DNA of 64,000 bases from Bacillota bacterium (GTDB lineage Bacteria; Bacillota; Clostridia; Oscillospirales; Ruminococcaceae), in assembly GCA_023421245.1 (NCBI GenBank), contig JAEZTV010000033.1:1-64000 (forward strand), written 5' to 3'. Position numbers and translations under genes: made by a program. The notes beneath the pieces were generated by a model. That model saw only the letters and a program-made list of their open reading frames with translations, was not told the DNA's origin and made no database searches. This document shows positions 60,288 through 64,000 of this stretch, piece after piece. Each line of letters starts with the position of its first letter. The first letter of the stretch is position 1.

Positions 60288-61031
60288 TTATTCCCACTTG
60301 AAGAATCGGATTGATATTCCGATACAAATGATTGCTATTACTGCTGATACACAAATTGGCAAAACCATATTATCAATCGGCAGCCCCAGTGTAGCTGTCT
60401 TCAATATTTTAATACCCTGTGTAAGCGGTAGTACATCAACGATCTTTTGCATGGGCATAGGCATTACTTCATACGGCAAGGTTGCGCCGGAAAAAACCAG
60501 CATTGGAAAGTACAACAGGCTTGCAATCACGCCTGCAATTTTAGAGTTTTTTGCAATGCCGCCAACCATCATGCCGATGGAGAACATGGAAATCATAACG
60601 AGCAGCCAACCTAAAACAAACCCCCACAGGTTCCCTTGCATACGAAACCCGAAACAGAGAGCGGCAATGGCGAATAGCGAAAGCAGCGATACCAAAGCGT
60701 ACAGCGCGTAGATCGTCACCTGTACAAGCAGTATGACAAACGGGCGAACCGGCGTTACCTGAAAGCGTTTTAAAACATGCTTGCTGCGGTAATCGGACAC
60801 CACGAGCGGAAGACCCATAACACCACCTGCACAAATGGCAATGGATGCAATCGCACCGAATGACTGCTGAAAAAATGTATATCCCGCTCCATCAAATGCG
60901 GGCTTGTCCCCATAAATAATCCCAATCACAACCAAGACAACGATGGGCATACAGATGGCGAAAATAAACATATCCATACCACGCAGGGACAGCTTTAGCT
61001 CGGTTTTGAACATAGTGCTAAATGTTCTCAT
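60288..61031 (-). CDS. ABC-2 type transporter permease
   Basis: 247 residues with six hydrophobic helices, the ABC-2 exporter size. It begins 'MRTFSTMFKTELKLSLRGMDMFIFAICMPIVVLVVIG', includes 'RFQVTPVRPFVILLVQVT' (the cytoplasmic coupling loop), 'GNLWGFVLGWLLVMISMFSIGMMVGGIAKNS' (core 'IGMMVGGIAKNS') and 'FPMLVFSGATLPYEVMPMPMQKI'. With the ATPase encoded just upstream (14-base overlap) it forms a two-gene exporter of the multidrug/bacitracin-lipid class; the substrate is unknown. Confidence 0.93.
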   Translation of the reverse strand: MRTFSTMFKTELKLSLRGMDMFIFAICMPIVVLVVIGIIYGDKPAFDGAGYTFFQQSFGAIASIAICAGGVMGLPLVVSDYRSKHVLKRFQVTPVRPFVILLVQVTIYALYALVSLLSLFAIAALCFGFRMQGNLWGFVLGWLLVMISMFSIGMMVGGIAKNSKIAGVIASLLYFPMLVFSGATLPYEVMPMPMQKIVDVLPLTQGIKILKTATLGLPIDNMVLPICVSAVIAIICIGISIRFFKWE

Positions 61032-61752
61032 TTGCCGTTACCTCCTCGTCTGTATACCAAAGATATGCGTCCTCAAATTTATCGCAAGGGCTGTTCTTCA
61101 CTGCATCCTCGACGGTGCCATGGAATACGACAGAACCTTTTTTAAGAATGCAGATTTCGTCGCACAAAATCTCGACCTCGTCCATAAAGTGTGAGGTCAA
61201 TAAAATGGTGAGTCCTTGTTCCTTTAACTCCTGCAAAATCTGCCAAACATCTCGCCTTGCCCGAGCATCCAAGCCGGTGGTGAGTTCATCAAGGAACACT
61301 ACTTCAGGGTTTGGAATCAGCGCAAGAACAATAAACAGGCGTTGCTTTTGCCCGCCTGACAGCTCTTTTACCAGAGACCGAATTTTATCGGCAATACCAA
61401 ACCTCGAAAGCAGGCGGTGATAATCGGCGGGCTGATTGTATAAAGATGCCGTCACCTCGCATAACTCACCCACTCGAATATTCTCTTGATAGTTTGCCTC
61501 TTGGAATTGCACGCCCACACGCTCAAACAACTGTCTGCGATTGGTTCTCGGGTCTTCTCCTAAAATTTCAACCACACCGCTATCCGGCAACTTCGTGCCA
61601 AGCATACATTCGATCGTGGTGCTTTTTCCGGCGCCATTGGCTCCGAGCAAACCAAACACGGTGCCTTTTTGCACAGAAAAACCAAGATCATGTACTGCCA
61701 GCAGCTCTCCATAAGATTTCGATAGATGATCCACTTTGATCATCTCACTCAT
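61018..61752 (-). CDS. ABC transporter ATP-binding protein
   Basis: 244 residues from the ATG behind GGAGGA. Walker A 'GLLGANGAGKSTTIE', Q-loop 'VGVQFQEANYQ', signature 'LSGGQKQRLF', Walker B 'PEVVFLDELTTGLD' (Glu present) and the H-loop 'LLTSHFMDEVEIL' are all present, so it is an active ATPase of the CcmA/DrrA-like exporter group. It follows the MerR-type regulator by 58 bases on the same strand, suggesting control by it. Confidence 0.96.
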   Translation of the reverse strand: MSEMIKVDHLSKSYGELLAVHDLGFSVQKGTVFGLLGANGAGKSTTIECMLGTKLPDSGVVEILGEDPRTNRRQLFERVGVQFQEANYQENIRVGELCEVTASLYNQPADYHRLLSRFGIADKIRSLVKELSGGQKQRLFIVLALIPNPEVVFLDELTTGLDARARRDVWQILQELKEQGLTILLTSHFMDEVEILCDEICILKKGSVVFHGTVEDAVKNSPCDKFEDAYLWYTDEEVTANENI

Positions 61753-61810
61753 TGTCCACTCCTCCTTCTTTTGTGTTATAAAAAGGATAGCACCAAACAA
61801 AAGTCTGGTG

Positions 61811-62578
61811 TTATAGTGGAGGGTTAGAATATTCGGTTTTCATTTTTAAAAGCATTGCTTTCATTAAAAGTGCGTTTTCTTTGGAGGCGTTTAAGGAAAT
61901 TAGCAGCTTGTCACAAGCAGAAATTATGGTTTCATCTTCTTCGGGTGAGTTGAGAACTTTGCCGACATTAATGTCAGGGTTGCCTTCTGCTGCACCCAGC
62001 ATTCTGAGGATTGCAGACAAGGAGTAGTTGGCACATTTTAATGTGCGGATGATTTTTAGTCTTTTGATATCTTCGGCAGTATAAACCCGATATCCATTTT
62101 CCTTTCGTTTGACTTTAAGCAGACCGTTCATTTCCCAATTGCGCAGAGTATCCATTGAGATACCGAGCAAATCCGATACATCTTTGCGTTTCAAGTTTTG
62201 AACAGATTCCGCAGAGACTCCGCCCAGCACATTCTGCACCATGCGGACAGCTTCGTTTGCATTGCTAATTTCAGTTTCTACCGTGGAGATATACTCTCCG
62301 GTAAGGTTCAGCGCTTCGTCAAATTCACAAAGGGCCGTTAGTTTTACAATGTTAACAGCCTTTTCCCTTAACCCATTTTGTATAATTGCAATCTGAAATG
62401 CTGTTCGTGCAAGGCAAAACTGATCGATGTGCAGCTGCGTAAAAACCCGATAGCCATTTTGTTTTCGGACTGGTTTGGTAATCAGACCCCAACCTTCATA
62501 CATTCGCACGGTATTGGGGTGCATACCAACGAGGCGCGCAACTTCGGCGGTCCTGTAACTTTTTCCGATGAGATCCAC
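61811..62578 (-). CDS. MerR-family regulator with two HTH domains
   Basis: 255 residues from a GTG start. Two MerR winged HTH units are visible: 'YRTAEVARLVGMHPNTVRMYEGWGLITKPVRKQNGYRVFT' (~8-48; core 'ARLVGMHPNTVRMYEGWG') and 'RKDVSDLLGISMDTLRNWEMNGLLKVKRKENGYRVYT' (~131-168; core 'LLGISMDTLRNWEMNG'). The middle and the last ~70 residues are helical. Most MerR proteins have one HTH and dimerise; a protein with two could bind a dyad as a monomer or bridge two sites. It sits upstream of an ABC exporter, so induction by a compound is likely. A 9-bp dyad overlaps its own promoter (62600-62635). Confidence 0.92.
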   Translation of the reverse strand: MDLIGKSYRTAEVARLVGMHPNTVRMYEGWGLITKPVRKQNGYRVFTQLHIDQFCLARTAFQIAIIQNGLREKAVNIVKLTALCEFDEALNLTGEYISTVETEISNANEAVRMVQNVLGGVSAESVQNLKRKDVSDLLGISMDTLRNWEMNGLLKVKRKENGYRVYTAEDIKRLKIIRTLKCANYSLSAILRMLGAAEGNPDINVGKVLNSPEEDETIISACDKLLISLNASKENALLMKAMLLKMKTEYSNPPL

Positions 62579-62599
62579 CCACTTTCGAAGGCGAGATAA

Positions 62600-62644
62600 C
62601 TGTATTTTCTATCTCATTGTACCACTAAAATACAGCCAATTCAA
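62600..62644 (-). promoter_or_regulatory. Promoter with dyad operator of the MerR-ABC unit
   Basis: On the minus strand TTGAAT (62639-62644) and TACAAT (62616-62621) are 17 bases apart. The arms CTGTATTTT and AAAATACAG (62600-62608 and 62627-62635 on the plus strand) form a perfect 9-bp inverted repeat with 18 bases between, one arm in the spacer and one just past the -10. A second GAGATA/TATCTC dyad (62593-62598, 62610-62615) overlaps it. Confidence 0.6.
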
Positions 62645-62718
62645 ATGTTGGGGGAGTTATATCCCTGTGGTAATGTTAACGATATCAACCCACTAATTTT
62701 TCAGCCCGGATACAGCAC

Positions 62719-62760
62719 AAATCCGGACCCTTTCGCCTACCGGCAAAGGGTTCGGATTAT
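62719..62760. terminator. Hairpin upstream of the MerR gene
   Basis: AATCCG-ACCCTTT pairs with AAAGGGT-CGGATT (one mismatch) around an 11-base loop. The T-run is weak on both strands. It may end transcription from the decayed region. Confidence 0.5.
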
Positions 62761-62922
62761 ATATGTTTTGCGCAAGTATTCCTAAAGACAAACTCTTAAG
62801 CTTATAAAATCAACTTTTGTATATAAGCAATACGATAATTTATTGTCAGGGATAAAAAGTTTGCCGTCCTATCAAAGGAGAGATCCCTTGAGGTTGAACT
62901 CGTTTTTGAAGAACAAGCACAC

Positions 62923-63273
62923 TTGATGGGTAAAACCATAACAATACCGCAGTGGGAATTTGGGTGGGCCGACTCTGCCCAAACCGTATATACACGTCAC
63001 CGGCAAGAAACAGAGCACTCGTACTACCTCAAATCATGGGAGACGCGCACCGATATGCCCGCTTGGGCACGCAATATTTCAATGGTATGGACTGCCCCGC
63101 AAGGAGACTGCATGTATAACCAAGAAATTTGTGCGCCTGAAATTCACTTTATTAATGACAGGTGGTATATCTACTTTGCCGCAGATGATGGCAGCAACTA
63201 TAACCATGCATCTGCTGACCAGTGGCTCCAAATTGATGATGCGCGCATGTATCGATATACTCCTAAACACTAA
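62923..63273 (+). pseudogene. Fragment of a GH43-family glycosidase
   Basis: A 116-codon frame whose middle matches glycoside hydrolase 43 (arabinofuranosidase/xylosidase) enzymes: 'MVWTAPQGDCMYNQEICAPEIHFINDRWYIYFAADDGSNYNH' (core 'APEIHFINDRWYIYFAADDG'), where the Glu/His strands surround the five-blade propeller's second blade. The catalytic Asp blade before it and everything after are missing, and the ends 'ASADQWLQIDD..' are unrelated. There is no good ribosome site. It is the decayed remains of a ~300-500 residue enzyme. Confidence 0.6.
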
Positions 63274-63343
63274 AATTATCCTGGCGATTGGCAAATAGGT
63301 GGCTGGCTGTAACCTAGCAAAAGATGCTCTCAAGTCGCTTTCT

Positions 63344-63397
63344 CATACAATACCCCCTGATGTAGGACAATAGAACTACATCAGGGGGTATTGTATG
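63344..63397. repeat. 22-bp inverted repeat sequestering an IS start
   Basis: Perfect arms 63344-63365 and 63376-63397 with a ten-base loop. The right arm holds the ribosome site CAGGGGG and the ATG (63395) of the frame below, so a transcript entering from outside would hide the start. This is the arrangement used by insertion sequences to block read-through expression. Confidence 0.75.
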
Positions 63398-63470
63398 GTG
63401 AAACGAAAATGGATAAATATTAAAACATTCGAACAACAAATTGCAAAGATGTGTGAAGCGGGAATATGTA
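63395..63470 (+). mobile_element. N-terminal fragment of an IS transposase (IS3-like orfA)
   Basis: About 22-25 codons after the hairpin read 'MVKRKWINIKTFEQQIAKMCEAG', closely resembling the start of HTH-type orfA proteins in clostridial IS3-family elements. The similarity ends abruptly where the FAD-oxidoreductase gene begins on the opposite strand (63471). Only the left end of the element survives; no right end or target duplication was found. Confidence 0.5.
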
Positions 63471-64000
63471 TCAATATACCTCAAATGCAAAAATACGCAT
63501 TGCAGAATCGCCCCATGAACTTAAAGGGAACAAACTGATCTGTGTAATTTCATCGGAAATTTCATGGATAACCAGTCTTTGGTGATTATCGCTAATAGTA
63601 AAGGAATGTTCAACGCCTAAATTATCCTTGTAAACTACCCTGTATTCCTTCACAAGTGTTTTTGGCAGCTTAAACCGTTTCTGTTTCAACGGATAACAGC
63701 TTGGCATATTATTATAATTGCGATCCAGATCACTGTCGAACACGATTCTCACACCAGAAACCTTTTGAGGATTCTCAAACGAAAGTGTTATCTCTTCACC
63801 GGGTTCCCCAATCCAGCAATTCCCCTCGCCGCGGTCAATACCATTGCGAATAATCTCCGCGTTTGTTTGGGCTTTTTTTGTTATTAACGAAACTTCGCGC
63901 TCCAAACCTGGAATAAAGCAATCATCAAACATTAGCTTTTGCTGCAAGGCGGGGATATCGACATTATCTACAGCTTTTCCTTCTTTTAAGGCGAGGGCTG
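63471..64000 (-). CDS. FAD-dependent oxidoreductase, C-terminal part (runs off the window)
   Basis: The minus-strand frame is open from the window edge to the stop at 63471: at least 176 residues. 'ALKEGKAVDNVDIPALQQKLMFDDCFIPGLE' (partly quoted) is the end of the catalytic part of the FAD-dependent oxidoreductases often linked to glycoside use in gut bacteria. The rest is a carbohydrate-binding-like beta-sandwich ('NCWIGEPGEEITLSF', 'VSGVRIVFDSDLDRNYNNMP', 'LVKEYRVVY', 'IHEISDEITQISLFPL'). The FAD motif lies beyond the window. A linked IS fragment suggests local rearrangement. Confidence 0.8.
   Translation of the reverse strand, partial: ALALKEGKAVDNVDIPALQQKLMFDDCFIPGLEREVSLITKKAQTNAEIIRNGIDRGEGNCWIGEPGEEITLSFENPQKVSGVRIVFDSDLDRNYNNMPSCYPLKQKRFKLPKTLVKEYRVVYKDNLGVEHSFTISDNHQRLVIHEISDEITQISLFPLSSWGDSAMRIFAFEVY

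Overview
The window looks like chromosomal DNA of an anaerobic, endospore-forming Firmicute of class Clostridia, probably an Oscillospirales-type genome. The reasons are a SpoVT homologue, the order rimP-nusA-rnpM-ylxQ-infB-rbfA-nrnA-truB-ribF-rpsO-pnp, a darA-holB-ricT cluster, a DUF1292 protein, many TTG/GTG starts behind strong GGAGG sites, and genes separated by intrinsic terminators. Base composition is balanced, near 50% GC by eye. The assignment is an inference from gene content; I could not search databases.

Layout. 1-600: 3' end of an S-layer/cell-wall-repeat protein. 850-1060: tRNA-Thr(CGU) with its own promoter and a decayed tRNA-like segment between them. 1.1-3.7 kb (minus): GNAT, CDP-alcohol phosphatidyltransferase, glycerol kinase. 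3.9-6.2 kb (plus): FAD/Rieske oxidoreductase overlapping a tocopherol-cyclase-like gene. 6.5-11.3 kb (plus): LytTR/DUF3021 pair, membrane-anchored alpha/beta hydrolase, YyaL-type thioredoxin-domain protein. 11.4-23 kb (minus): PLP lyase, GNAT, two tandem M42 peptidases, murD, ricT, holB, darA, GNAT, Orn/Lys/Arg decarboxylase, FemX-type ligase. 23.2-25.5 kb: HTH/DUF3796 pair behind a 53-bp perfect palindrome, then an amino-acid permease.

25.7-37.6 kb is the most unusual block. Two paralogous modules, each a DUF1538 polytopic membrane protein followed by PII-like signalling proteins (five PII-like domains in three polypeptides), flank a glutamate dehydrogenase and a 1045-residue protein that joins a PEP/pyruvate-binding (ATP-grasp) region to a C-terminal nucleotidyltransferase. 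trmO and a radical SAM gene also lie inside. A link between ion or metabolite flux and the glutamate / 2-oxoglutarate / PEP node is a reasonable hypothesis, not shown.

37.8-48.3 kb: MFS transporter, YegP-like protein, a pair of half-size TauE/SafE proteins, a terminator-ended structured RNA, a DUF1292 protein, a promoter-to-terminator transcript of about 590 nt with no gene (large structured ncRNA; OLE RNA is the best-fitting known class), a lipoprotein cyclophilin, a degenerate metallophosphoesterase, metY, a D,D-carboxypeptidase and a diguanylate cyclase. 48.5-59.2 kb (minus): the translation/RNA-metabolism operon. 59.3-62.6 kb: spoVT, then an ABC exporter under a tandem-HTH MerR regulator. 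The last 1.4 kb is decayed: a GH43 fragment, an IS fragment with an RBS-sequestering hairpin, and the 3' part of an FAD oxidoreductase running off the end. No CRISPR array, prophage or complete insertion sequence was seen.
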